DNA of 5,166 bases from an uncultured bacterium (lineage in GTDB: Bacteria; Bacillota; Clostridia; TANB77; CAG-508): the NCBI GenBank assembly GCA_905214245.1, contig CAJMLO010000068.1:1-5166 (forward strand), read 5' to 3'. Of the stretch, positions 1-5,166 are shown piece by piece. The first letter of the stretch is position 1. Every line of letters starts with the position of its first letter. The position numbers and the translations under genes were made by a program. The notes beneath the pieces were generated by a model. That model saw only the letters and a program-made list of their open reading frames with translations, made no database searches and was not told the origin of the DNA.

Positions 1-41
1 TTAATAATTATTTAGGATTAATAATTTAAAAGATTTGATTT

Positions 42-46
42 GGAGG
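42..46 (+). promoter_or_regulatory. Ribosome binding site of fda (decides the start)
   Basis: GGAGG lies 8 bases before the ATG at 55. An in-frame TTG at 40 would give a protein five residues longer, but it overlaps this site and has no Shine-Dalgarno sequence of its own. The ATG at 55 is therefore the start. Confidence 0.85.
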
Positions 47-54
47 TATATATT

Positions 55-942
55 ATGAATGAAAAAATGTATGAAATTATGAAAAATAAACAGGGATTTA
101 TTGCTGCACTTGACCAAAGTGGCGGTAGCAGTAGCAAAACACTAAAAAATTATGGTATCCCTGAAGATGCATATAGTACAGAAGAAGAAATGTTTAATTT
201 AATTCATGAAATGAGAAAAAGAGTATTTACAAGTAAATCATTTACAAATGAGCATATCATAGGTGCTATTTTATTTGAAAAAACAATGATGTCTAAGGTA
301 AATGATGAATTTACAGCAGATTATTTATGGAATGAAAAACAAATTGTTTCTTTCTTAAAAGTTGACAAAGGACTTGCAGAAGAAAAAGATGGTGTAAAAT
401 TAATGAAAGACATTCCAAATCTTGATAAAGAATTAAAAGAAGCAAATGAAAAAAATGTTTTTGGAACAAAAATGAGATCAGTTATTTATGATGCAAATGA
501 AAAAGGAATTAAAGAAATTGTTAAACAACAATTTGAATTTGCAAAAAGAATATGTGATGCAGGTCTTGTTCCAATTATTGAGCCAGAAGTTGATATTCAT
601 GCAAGTAAAAAAGAAAGATGCGAAGAAATTTTAAAAGCTGAAATAAAAGAGCAACTTGATAAATGGAATTCAGAAGATAAAATCATGTTTAAATTTACTA
701 TTCCTTCAATTTCAAATCATTATTATGATTTATATAATTATGATTGTGTTGTAAGAATTGTAGCATTATCTGGTGGATATGATGTTGATGAAGCTTGTGA
801 ACTTCTTTCTGAAAACAATAAAATGATTGCAAGTTTCTCAAGAGCCTTATTACAGGAGTTAAATGTAAATCAAAGTCAGGAAGTATTTGATGAAAAATTA
901 AATTACGTTATTACAAAAATTTATGATGCATCTATCACTTAG
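55..942 (+). CDS. fda: Class I fructose-1,6-bisphosphate aldolase
   Basis: This 295-residue cytosolic enzyme cleaves fructose 1,6-bisphosphate to dihydroxyacetone phosphate and glyceraldehyde 3-phosphate (glycolysis) and runs the reverse reaction in gluconeogenesis. It belongs to the metal-independent Schiff-base class, and its length is close to the staphylococcal Fda type (about 296 residues). Visible landmarks of the TIM barrel are: ALDQSGG at the N-terminus with Asp20; PIIEPEVDI with Glu176 and Glu178, matching the conserved PIVEPE of class I aldolases; Lys213 in MFKFTIP, the expected Schiff-base lysine; the phosphate-binding LSGGYD loop around Ser239-Gly241; and FSRALLQEL with Arg263. 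No key residue is missing. The reading frame ends 15 bases before pcrA, so the two are probably co-transcribed. The promoter is not clear in the 54 bases upstream and may lie before the window. Assignment to class I Fda is firm; in vivo substrate preference is inferred from the family. Confidence 0.95.
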   Translation: MNEKMYEIMKNKQGFIAALDQSGGSSSKTLKNYGIPEDAYSTEEEMFNLIHEMRKRVFTSKSFTNEHIIGAILFEKTMMSKVNDEFTADYLWNEKQIVSFLKVDKGLAEEKDGVKLMKDIPNLDKELKEANEKNVFGTKMRSVIYDANEKGIKEIVKQQFEFAKRICDAGLVPIIEPEVDIHASKKERCEEILKAEIKEQLDKWNSEDKIMFKFTIPSISNHYYDLYNYDCVVRIVALSGGYDVDEACELLSENNKMIASFSRALLQELNVNQSQEVFDEKLNYVITKIYDASIT

Positions 943-957
943 AAAGGAATAAAATAA

Positions 958-3267
958 ATGCAAGATTTAATAGAAGGACTAAACGACAAACAAAAAGAGG
1001 CAGTACTTGAAACAGAGGGACCATGCCTTGTTATTGCAGGGGCTGGTAGTGGAAAGACTAAAGTTTTAACACATAAAATTGCATATTTAATGACTGAGAA
1101 ATATATAAAACCATGGAATATTTTAGCCATTACTTTTACCAACAAGGCAGCAAATGAAATGAAACAAAGGGTTGAGAACCTTGTTGGCGAAGCTGCAAAA
1201 GATATGTGGATAGGTACATTTCACTCTATTTGTGTTAGAATTCTTAGAAAAAATATTGATAGAATAGGATTTGATAGTTCATTTTTAATATTTGATACAT
1301 CAGATCAAAAAACACTTATAAAAGAATGTATGAAAACATTAAAAATAGATGATAAATTATTTACAGATAGAGCTGTTTTATCAGAAATTAGTAATGGCAA
1401 AAATGAAATGCTAGAGCCAAAAGCATATTTAACAAAATATGCTGGGGATTATAGAAAAGAGACAATTGGTAAAATATATGAACTATATCAAAGGCGTTTA
1501 AAAGAAAATAATGCAATTGATTTTGATGATATTATTAATTTTACAATTAAAATTTTGACAGATAACCCTGATGTCCTTGATTATTATTCAAGCAAATTTC
1601 AGTATGTTCTGGTTGATGAGTACCAAGATACAAATAAAGCACAATTTACACTTGTTACAATTCTTGCATCTAGACATGGAAATATTACAGTTGTTGGAGA
1701 TAATGATCAAGGTATATATTCTTTTAGAGGTGCGGATATAAGTAACATTTTGAATTTCGAGAGAGATTTTCCTGGAACAAAGATTATTAAACTTGAGCAA
1801 AATTATCGTTGCACAGGCAATATTCTTAAAGCTGCAAATGCTGTTATAAAGCACAATGAAAATAAATATGAAAAAAAATTGTGGACAGAAAATGGAGAGG
1901 GAGCTCTTCCAACGATTCATAAATCAGATGATGAATATGATGAAGGAAGATATATAGTAGAGCAAATCAATCATCTAAAAAGAGAAGAGTATTATAAATA
2001 TTCAGATTTTGTGGTACTATATAGAATGAACTCTCAATCAAGAGCTATAGAGGAAATTTTAAGAAGAGAAGATATACCATACAAAATTGTTGGAGGCCTT
2101 AAATTTTATGAAAGAAAAGAAATTAAAGATATTATTTCTTATTTAAGACTTATCTATAATCCATCTGATAATATTTCTTTAAAGAGAATTATCAATGAAC
2201 CTAAAAGAGGAATTGGCAAAACAAGTGTGGATAATGTTCAAGAAATAGCTGAAAAAGCAGGTATTTCTATGTTTGAAGTTATAAAAAATGCAGAACAATT
2301 TGGGCTAAATAGACTAAAAGCAAATTCTACAGAATTTGTACAATTAATAGAAGAAATGAGAAGTAAGATTGAAGAACTTTCTATTTCTGAACTTATAAAA
2401 GAAACTTTGAAAAAAAGTGGGTATATAAAGGCTTTAGAGAATGAGGATTCTGTTGAAGCTGAAAGCAGAATTCAAAACTTAGAGGAATTTTTAACAGTAG
2501 CAATTGAGTTTGAAGAACAAGAAGCAGAAAATAGTTTAGCAGATTTCTTAGAGGGAATTACTTTAAGTAGTGATATTGATTCTATGGAAGATGAGGACAA
2601 TTCAGTAACTCTTATGACACTACATAGTGCAAAAGGACTTGAATTTCCAGTAGTATTTTTGGTTGGAATGGAAGAAGGAATTTTCCCAGGATATAAATCA
2701 ATTGGCGAACCACGTGAACTTGAAGAAGAGAGACGTTTGTTTTATGTTGGAATTACAAGAGCTAAGGAATATTTATATTTAACATGTGCTAAAAAAAGAA
2801 CAATATTTGGATCTACAAGTTATAATGCAATTTCAAGATTTGCAAGTGAAATACCACAAGATTTACTTGATGGATACAAAGAAACATTTGAAGAAAAAGA
2901 AGAAGCATTTGCAGATAGTTCATATAAATGGGAATATGGTAGAGGTTCAAGTACAAAAACTTATAAATTAAGTGATGATACATATGGATATGGAAATAAA
3001 GAAGCAACTGCTAAGAGTGTACTTGGAAACAGTGCATTTCAATTTAAAAGTGCTGAAAGCTTTTTAAATAATTTAAATAAAAAATCTAGCCAAGGTACTG
3101 ATATTTCAAAATATGAAGAAGGACAACGAGTGTATCATAAAAGATTTGGAGAAGGTACAATTGTGAAAATTGAACCTGAGGAGGATGATTCTAAAATAGA
3201 AATTAAATTTGATAAAGCTGGAACTAAAAGATTGATGGCTAAATTTGCTGGACTTGAAATTATATAA
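958..3267 (+). CDS. pcrA: ATP-dependent 3'-5' DNA helicase PcrA (UvrD/Rep family)
   Basis: A superfamily 1A helicase of 769 residues, slightly longer than Bacillus PcrA (about 740). In the family it unwinds DNA with 3'-5' polarity in nucleotide excision repair, plasmid replication and clearing of RecA or stalled RNA polymerase. All motifs are present in order: Q motif LNDKQKEAV (8-16); Walker A AGAGSGKT with Lys33; motif Ia ITFTNKAANEM (58-68); motif II VDEYQD with Asp220-Glu221; motif III VVGDNDQGIYSFRGAD (245-260) with Gln251 and Arg257; motif IV LEQNYRC with Tyr283-Arg284; motif V TLHSAKGLEF (554-563); motif VI EEERRLFYVGITRA with Arg601. A low-complexity linker (about 640-718) leads to a Tudor-like domain (719-769, VYHKRFGEGTIVKI), which in PcrA contacts RNA polymerase. 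The ATG follows AAAGGA (943-948) with a 9-base spacer. Phe256 replaces the tryptophan of Bacillus motif III. The usual Bacillus neighbours pcrB and ligA are absent here. Confidence 0.96.
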   Translation: MQDLIEGLNDKQKEAVLETEGPCLVIAGAGSGKTKVLTHKIAYLMTEKYIKPWNILAITFTNKAANEMKQRVENLVGEAAKDMWIGTFHSICVRILRKNIDRIGFDSSFLIFDTSDQKTLIKECMKTLKIDDKLFTDRAVLSEISNGKNEMLEPKAYLTKYAGDYRKETIGKIYELYQRRLKENNAIDFDDIINFTIKILTDNPDVLDYYSSKFQYVLVDEYQDTNKAQFTLVTILASRHGNITVVGDNDQGIYSFRGADISNILNFERDFPGTKIIKLEQNYRCTGNILKAANAVIKHNENKYEKKLWTENGEGALPTIHKSDDEYDEGRYIVEQINHLKREEYYKYSDFVVLYRMNSQSRAIEEILRREDIPYKIVGGLKFYERKEIKDIISYLRLIYNPSDNISLKRIINEPKRGIGKTSVDNVQEIAEKAGISMFEVIKNAEQFGLNRLKANSTEFVQLIEEMRSKIEELSISELIKETLKKSGYIKALENEDSVEAESRIQNLEEFLTVAIEFEEQEAENSLADFLEGITLSSDIDSMEDEDNSVTLMTLHSAKGLEFPVVFLVGMEEGIFPGYKSIGEPRELEEERRLFYVGITRAKEYLYLTCAKKRTIFGSTSYNAISRFASEIPQDLLDGYKETFEEKEEAFADSSYKWEYGRGSSTKTYKLSDDTYGYGNKEATAKSVLGNSAFQFKSAESFLNNLNKKSSQGTDISKYEEGQRVYHKRFGEGTIVKIEPEEDDSKIEIKFDKAGTKRLMAKFAGLEII

Positions 3268-3296
3268 TTAATATGTTTGCTTACCTAAAATTTATT

Positions 3297-3326
3297 GTAT
3301 ATTTAAAAGAAAAATTGTCCATACTA
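3297..3326 (+). promoter_or_regulatory. Putative sigma-G (forespore) promoter of the coat-F-like operon
   Basis: GTATA at 3297-3301 matches four of five positions of the Bacillus sigma-G -35 consensus (GHATR, where H is A or C). After exactly 18 bases CATACTA (3320-3326) matches the sigma-G -10 consensus at every position. The predicted transcript would start near 3333, just before the AGGAGG of the 62-residue gene, which makes a very short leader. The match was made by eye. At this base composition a CATACTA alone is expected about once per 10 kb per strand, so it is the combination with spacing and gene content that persuades. Some Bacillus CotF-like genes are forespore-expressed, as I recall. 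Confidence 0.6.
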
Positions 3327-3335
3327 AAAAATAAA

Positions 3336-3341
3336 AGGAGG
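3336..3341 (+). promoter_or_regulatory. Ribosome binding site of the 62-residue gene (decides the start)
   Basis: AGGAGG stands 6 bases before the ATG at 3348. An upstream in-frame ATG at 3273 has no Shine-Dalgarno sequence, lies only 5 bases after the pcrA stop, and would put the AGGAGG and the predicted promoter inside the coding region. The start at 3348 is clearly better. Confidence 0.85.
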
Positions 3342-3347
3342 CAAGCA

Positions 3348-3536
3348 ATGGCAAATTTAAGTCAAGTGGAATTACAAAATTTAAGACATTTAATAGGTGC
3401 ACATGAAACATCTTATCAAAAACTAAATACGTATGCATCACAAGCAGTTGATCCACAAATTAAGCAAATGTTTACAAAATCTGCACAAGATGCATTAAAT
3501 ACAAAACAAAAATTAATGTCTTTTTTAAATTCTTAA
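3348..3536 (+). CDS. Small CotF-like / ferritin-like spore protein (62 aa)
   Basis: A 62-residue, almost wholly helical, soluble protein with no signal peptide or membrane segment. It starts MANLSQVELQNLRHLIGAHE and ends KQKLMSFLNS. The pattern of two amphipathic helices (about 7-32 and 36-60) joined at VDPQ, with Glu/His and Gln-rich faces, resembles the short spore coat F-related, ferritin-like proteins common in sporulating Clostridia. It lies 16 bases before a recognisable CotF-domain gene, each with its own AGGAGG, so the two are almost certainly one operon, separate from pcrA and led by a putative sigma-G promoter. The family points to the developing spore, but no enzyme function is known and no clear metal-binding set is visible. 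Identity as a spore protein rests on resemblance and context; that it is a real gene is much surer. Confidence 0.8.
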   Translation: MANLSQVELQNLRHLIGAHETSYQKLNTYASQAVDPQIKQMFTKSAQDALNTKQKLMSFLNS

Positions 3537-3552
3537 ATCAGGAGGAAATAGT

Positions 3553-3798
3553 ATGGACGAGAAAACAATGGTAAATGATATTCTAGCTGGTGTTAAATCA
3601 AGCTTAACAGCTTATCAAACTGCAATATCTGAGACTGAAAACATGCAACTTAGACAAACTTTTCAACAAATTAGAAATAATGATGAGAGTTTTCAGTACG
3701 AATTATTTAAAACAGCTGAGGCTAAAGGATATTATAAACCAGCTCAAAAAGCAAGTGTTACAGAGATAGAGACAGTAAAAACAGAGTTGCAACAGTAG
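3553..3798 (+). CDS. Spore coat protein, CotF family (81 aa)
   Basis: An 81-residue protein of the coat F family (Pfam Coat_F type). The diagnostic run is MVNDILAGVKSSLTAYQTAI, then ETENMQLRQTFQQIRN, then ESFQYELFKTAEAKGYY with the family's closing GYYKPA at about 65-70. Two long helices (about 4-28 and 30-63) form a hairpin. The last dozen residues are polar and probably disordered. Full-length CotF-like proteins of Bacillus carry more helices, so this is a short form. The start is the ATG 7 bases after AGGAGG (3540-3545). It follows the 62-residue gene by 16 bases and is followed by an intrinsic terminator, so it ends the operon. The likely role is a structural component of the spore, inferred from the family; its exact layer cannot be read from the sequence. 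Confidence 0.88.
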   Translation: MDEKTMVNDILAGVKSSLTAYQTAISETENMQLRQTFQQIRNNDESFQYELFKTAEAKGYYKPAQKASVTEIETVKTELQQ

Positions 3799-3861
3799 AA
3801 CTTGTGAAATTTAAAGATTTACAGAGATAAATCGAGATATTGCTTACGGAAATAAGATAAG

Positions 3862-3905
3862 AAGGGATTTTTGACAATAATTATTATTGTTTAAAATCCT
3901 TTTTT
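3862..3905 (+). terminator. Intrinsic terminator of the coat-F-like operon
   Basis: The left arm 3865-3880 pairs with 3884-3899 around a three-base TTA loop. Seven outer pairs (GGATTTT with AAAATCC) and seven inner pairs (ACAATAA with TTATTGT) are separated by one T-T mismatch and one G-T wobble. Positions 3862-3864 can pair with 3900-3902 to lengthen the stem. Six T residues follow (3900-3905). It lies 64 bases after the stop of the CotF gene and before the peptidase gene on the same strand. Confidence 0.85.
3871..3897 (+). promoter_or_regulatory. Possible sigma-A promoter inside the terminator arms
   Basis: A perfect TTGACA (3871-3876) is followed after 15 bases by TAAAAT (3892-3897, five of six to TATAAT). 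The spacer is two bases shorter than the ideal 17, which weakens the call. Transcription would start near 3904, just after the hairpin, and would read the peptidase gene. It competes with the sigma-E-like reading of the same stretch. Confidence 0.3.
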
Positions 3906-3920
3906 AATATAAAATACACT
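3892..3920 (+). promoter_or_regulatory. Possible sigma-E (mother-cell) promoter of the M23 peptidase gene
   Basis: TAAAATC (3892-3898) matches five of seven positions of the Bacillus sigma-E -35 consensus. After exactly 14 bases AATACACT (3913-3920) matches seven of eight of the -10 consensus CATACAHT (H is A or C). Transcription would start near 3926, giving a leader of about 24 bases with the AGGAG inside it. That start would exclude the upstream TTG at 3920 as an initiation codon. The match was made by eye in AT-rich DNA. Confidence 0.4.
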
Positions 3921-3936
3921 TGAATTTATGTGTAAA

Positions 3937-3941
3937 AGGAG
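3937..3941 (+). promoter_or_regulatory. Ribosome binding site of the M23 gene, pointing to an ATT start
   Basis: AGGAG, inside AAAAGGAGTG, is the only Shine-Dalgarno sequence near the 5' end of this gene. Eight bases downstream, in frame, stands ATT (3950), the same spacing as in fda. The in-frame GTG at 3941 overlaps the site and cannot use it. The in-frame TTG at 3920 lies upstream of it, with no site of its own. Confidence 0.65.
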
Positions 3942-3949
3942 TGTTTGTT

Positions 3950-4957
3950 ATTAATATATTTAGAAAAATAGCAATAACAGTAAGAACTTCAATAAGATTT
4001 GTTATGTTATCTATAGTTGCAGCAATTTTGGTGATTAGTACAGTAGTGCTATTTTATCATCCAACATATGCAGTTTCTGTTAATGGGCAATTAGTTGGAT
4101 ATACTGAAAATAAAAGTGAGTTGCAAGAAAAAATAAATAATTATATTGCACCAAAAGAAGAAGAGAATCTTGCATTTGTTCAAATTGATGCAATGCCAAC
4201 ATATGAGCTTTGTTTGCTAAAAAAAGATATTCAGACAAATGACGATGAAATTTTTAGTAAAGTTACAGATAATGGTACAAAATATTATAAATATTATGCA
4301 ATAACTGATGATAAAAATGAAAAAACATATGTTGCATCATTTAAAGAAGCAGAAGAAATTGTTGAAGGATTAAAAAAGAAAAAAAGTGCAAATTCAAGTG
4401 ATATTGGTATTGTTGAAAAATATGATACTTCATTAAAAGAATTTACTGGAGTAGATACAGCGATATCAAAATTATACGAAAAGCCAAAGGTTACGATAAA
4501 AAAGACGACAAGCAGTTATTCGTCTCCATCAGTTTCTAATTATAGTTCTGGAAAATCATATAGCAAAGTTGAAATAGGAATTGCACTAATTAAGCCTGTT
4601 TCAGGAACGATAATGTCACGTTTTGGAAGCAATGACAGTGTAAGAAGTCATACTCATACAGGGCTTGATATTGCAGCACCAAAGGGTACGCCAATAAAAG
4701 CAGCAGCAGGTGGAACTGTAACATATTCAGGAAATGCAAATGATGGGTATGGAAATTATGTAGTTATTTCACATGGAAATGGTGTTCAAACAGTGTATGC
4801 ACATTGCAGTAGATTATTAGTTAGTAAGGGGCAACATGTAAGCCAAGGAGAAGTAATAGCTAAGGTTGGCTCAACTGGAAATTCAACAGGAAATCATCTT
4901 CATTTAGAAATTAGAAAAAACGGAGTGTCATATAATCCACAATATTATTTATATTAA
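3950..4957 (+). CDS. Membrane-anchored M23 (LytM-type) zinc endopeptidase
   Basis: A peptidoglycan peptidase, 335 residues from the preferred ATT start at 3950 (product MNIFRKIAITV...). Alternatives are TTG 3920, GTG 3941 and ATG 4004; none has a usable ribosome binding site. A basic N-terminus precedes one hydrophobic segment (about 18-36), so the body lies outside the membrane; TYA just after it could be a signal peptidase site instead of an anchor. Residues about 40-178 form an unassigned region that looks like two divergent copies of a strand-helix-strand unit. A Ser/Tyr-rich linker (about 186-206) follows. The M23 domain (about 213-335) has HTGLD (His236, Asp240), YAHCS (His285) and HLHLE (His316, His318). 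The zinc ligands would be His236, Asp240 and His318, and the catalytic histidines 285 and 316. All are present, so it should be active, unlike the degenerate SpoIIQ of Bacillus. The family cleaves peptide cross-bridges or stem peptides. It may act in sporulation, as SpoIIQ-like proteins do, or in growth; its place after the coat genes only hints at the former. Confidence 0.9.
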   Translation: MNIFRKIAITVRTSIRFVMLSIVAAILVISTVVLFYHPTYAVSVNGQLVGYTENKSELQEKINNYIAPKEEENLAFVQIDAMPTYELCLLKKDIQTNDDEIFSKVTDNGTKYYKYYAITDDKNEKTYVASFKEAEEIVEGLKKKKSANSSDIGIVEKYDTSLKEFTGVDTAISKLYEKPKVTIKKTTSSYSSPSVSNYSSGKSYSKVEIGIALIKPVSGTIMSRFGSNDSVRSHTHTGLDIAAPKGTPIKAAAGGTVTYSGNANDGYGNYVVISHGNGVQTVYAHCSRLLVSKGQHVSQGEVIAKVGSTGNSTGNHLHLEIRKNGVSYNPQYYLY

Positions 4958-4961
4958 CAAA

Positions 4962-5040
4962 GCGACTCTAGGTCGCCATTTACGTTTGACGATTTGAGTT
5001 TTCGACTGGAAGTAGAAAATCTCAAAGGCAATAGTGATTG
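4962..5040 (+). other. GC-elevated multi-hairpin stretch after the M23 gene
   Basis: Three hairpins stand in a row: GCGAC (4962-4966) with GTCGC (4972-4976); a long stem 4993-5007 with 5011-5026 (six pairs TTTGAG/CTCAAA, a bulged T5020, five pairs TTTTC/GAAAA, a G-A mismatch, three pairs ACT/AGT, loop GGA); and CAAT (5029-5032) with ATTG (5037-5040). The stretch is about 40% G+C, against about 30% around it. None of these has a T-run, so they are not terminators; the terminator comes next at 5050. It could be a structured 3' untranslated region, a small RNA, or one copy of a dispersed repeat. I do not recognise a known RNA family. Confidence 0.45.
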
Positions 5041-5049
5041 TAGCATATT

Positions 5050-5078
5050 AAAAAAACTGCTTTATAGGCAGTTTTTTT
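5050..5078. terminator. Bidirectional intrinsic terminator
   Basis: Seven A and CTGC (5050-5060) pair with GCAG and seven T (5068-5078) around the loop TTTATAG. The element reads as hairpin plus T-run on both strands. On the + strand it ends the M23 transcript. On the - strand it begins one base after a stop codon (5081-5079) of a probable convergent gene. Confidence 0.9.
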
Positions 5079-5166
5079 CTAAACTATATAGTGCTTTAAA
5101 CTTGTTTTTAAAGCATTATTTTTTATAACAATTTTTCCGTATTCTTCAATTTTAGAAATTAATAAA
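5079..5166 (-). CDS. Probable 3' end of a convergent gene, cut by the window edge
   Basis: On the minus strand one frame is open from the window edge to a TAG at 5081-5079, reading LISKIEEYGKIV followed by IKNNALKTSLKHYIV. The other two minus frames hit stops within five codons of the edge. The peptide has the Lys/Glu/Ile composition of real coding sequence in such genomes, and the stop lies directly against the bidirectional terminator, as is typical for convergent genes. Only 28 codons are visible and I do not recognise the family. A chance open frame in AT-rich DNA is possible, and a second terminator-like hairpin overlaps it. Confidence 0.45.
   Translation of the reverse strand, partial: LLISKIEEYGKIVIKNNALKTSLKHYIV
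5090..5124 (+). terminator. Second terminator-like hairpin
   Basis: A5090-A5100 pairs with T5107-T5117 (TGCTTTAAA with TTTAAAGCA, plus one G-T wobble) around CTTGTT. After one A, six T follow (5119-5124). It could be a backup terminator for the M23 transcript. If the minus-strand coding call at 5079-5166 is right, it lies inside that gene and may be a coincidence of the codons for NALKTSLK. Confidence 0.4.

Noticed and set aside
1..26. Nine-base direct repeat TTAATAATT at 1-9 and 18-26 upstream of fda
   Set aside because: It could be an operator, but such an AT-only repeat is easily due to chance at this composition and no promoter can be placed beside it.
939..1145. Minus-strand open frame of 68 codons
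   Set aside because: It lies opposite the Walker A and motif Ia coding region of pcrA, has no ribosome binding site I can see, and its translation has no recognisable features.
1588..1920. Minus-strand open frame of 110 codons
   Set aside because: It is antisense to the motif II-IV region of pcrA, whose protein is unmistakable. The translation is a Cys/Ile/Asn-rich shadow with no family resemblance.
2786..3007. Overlapping open frames on both strands within the 3' part of pcrA
   Set aside because: Low-complexity Lys/Gln-rich and Leu/Tyr/His-rich shadows arising from the AT-rich linker of PcrA; no start signals support them.
3273..3347. Longer N-terminus for the 62-residue protein starting at ATG 3273
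   Set aside because: No Shine-Dalgarno sequence precedes it. The extension would cover the strong AGGAGG at 3336-3341 and the predicted sigma-G promoter.
3758..3829. Eleven-base direct repeat TTACAGAGATA at 3758-3768 (inside the CotF gene) and 3819-3829 (after its stop)
   Set aside because: Possibly a trace of a small duplication at the gene's 3' end, but it is too short, the flanks do not match, and the downstream copy is followed by no coding frame.
4954..5046. Minus-strand ATG frame of 30 codons opposite the hairpin stretch
   Set aside because: No ribosome binding site (the ATG follows directly on the T-run of the terminator), Ser/Leu-rich with no recognisable features. The sequence is better explained by its RNA or repeat-like stems.
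1..5166. CRISPR arrays, tRNA or rRNA genes, insertion sequences, attachment sites
   Set aside because: I looked for regularly spaced repeats, cloverleaf-type sequence, transposase or recombinase coding and terminal inverted repeats and saw none.

Overview
The window is AT-rich (by eye roughly 30% G+C) and reads as chromosomal DNA from an endospore-forming Firmicute, most likely a member of the Clostridia. The evidence is the strong AGGAG-type ribosome binding sites, the AT-biased codon use, a low-GC Gram-positive class I fructose-bisphosphate aldolase, a PcrA-type helicase, and two small spore-coat (CotF-like) proteins. No mobile element, CRISPR array, tRNA or rRNA is visible.

Layout. All complete genes are on the + strand. 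Positions 55-942 encode a class I (Schiff-base) fructose-1,6-bisphosphate aldolase (fda). After only 15 bases comes pcrA (958-3267), an intact UvrD/PcrA superfamily 1A DNA helicase with a C-terminal Tudor-like domain. An 80-base gap holds a good match to a sporulation sigma-G promoter. It is followed by two short genes 16 bases apart (3348-3536 and 3553-3798), which encode a 62-residue helical ferritin-like/CotF-like protein and an 81-residue CotF-domain protein. This pair ends in a strong intrinsic terminator (3862-3905) whose arms overlap plausible promoter elements for the next gene. That gene (3950-4957) encodes a membrane-anchored M23 (LytM-type) peptidoglycan endopeptidase with a complete zinc site. 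The best-placed ribosome binding site points to an ATT start codon. The last 200 bases hold a GC-elevated run of small hairpins, a symmetric bidirectional terminator (5050-5078), and what looks like the 3' end of a convergent minus-strand gene that runs off the window.

How the genes fit together. fda and pcrA look co-transcribed but have no obvious functional link (glycolysis and DNA repair). The two coat-F-like genes form a separate small operon, probably expressed in the forespore late in sporulation. Each protein is about one helical hairpin long, so together they could build one four-helix bundle. The M23 protein may be part of sporulation (a sigma-E-like promoter is present) or a general cell-wall enzyme; the sequence does not decide this.

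Most of the window is ordinary. The points worth a second look are the sigma-G promoter in front of the split coat-F pair, the ATT start of the peptidase, the terminator that overlaps a promoter, and the multi-hairpin region at 4962-5040.
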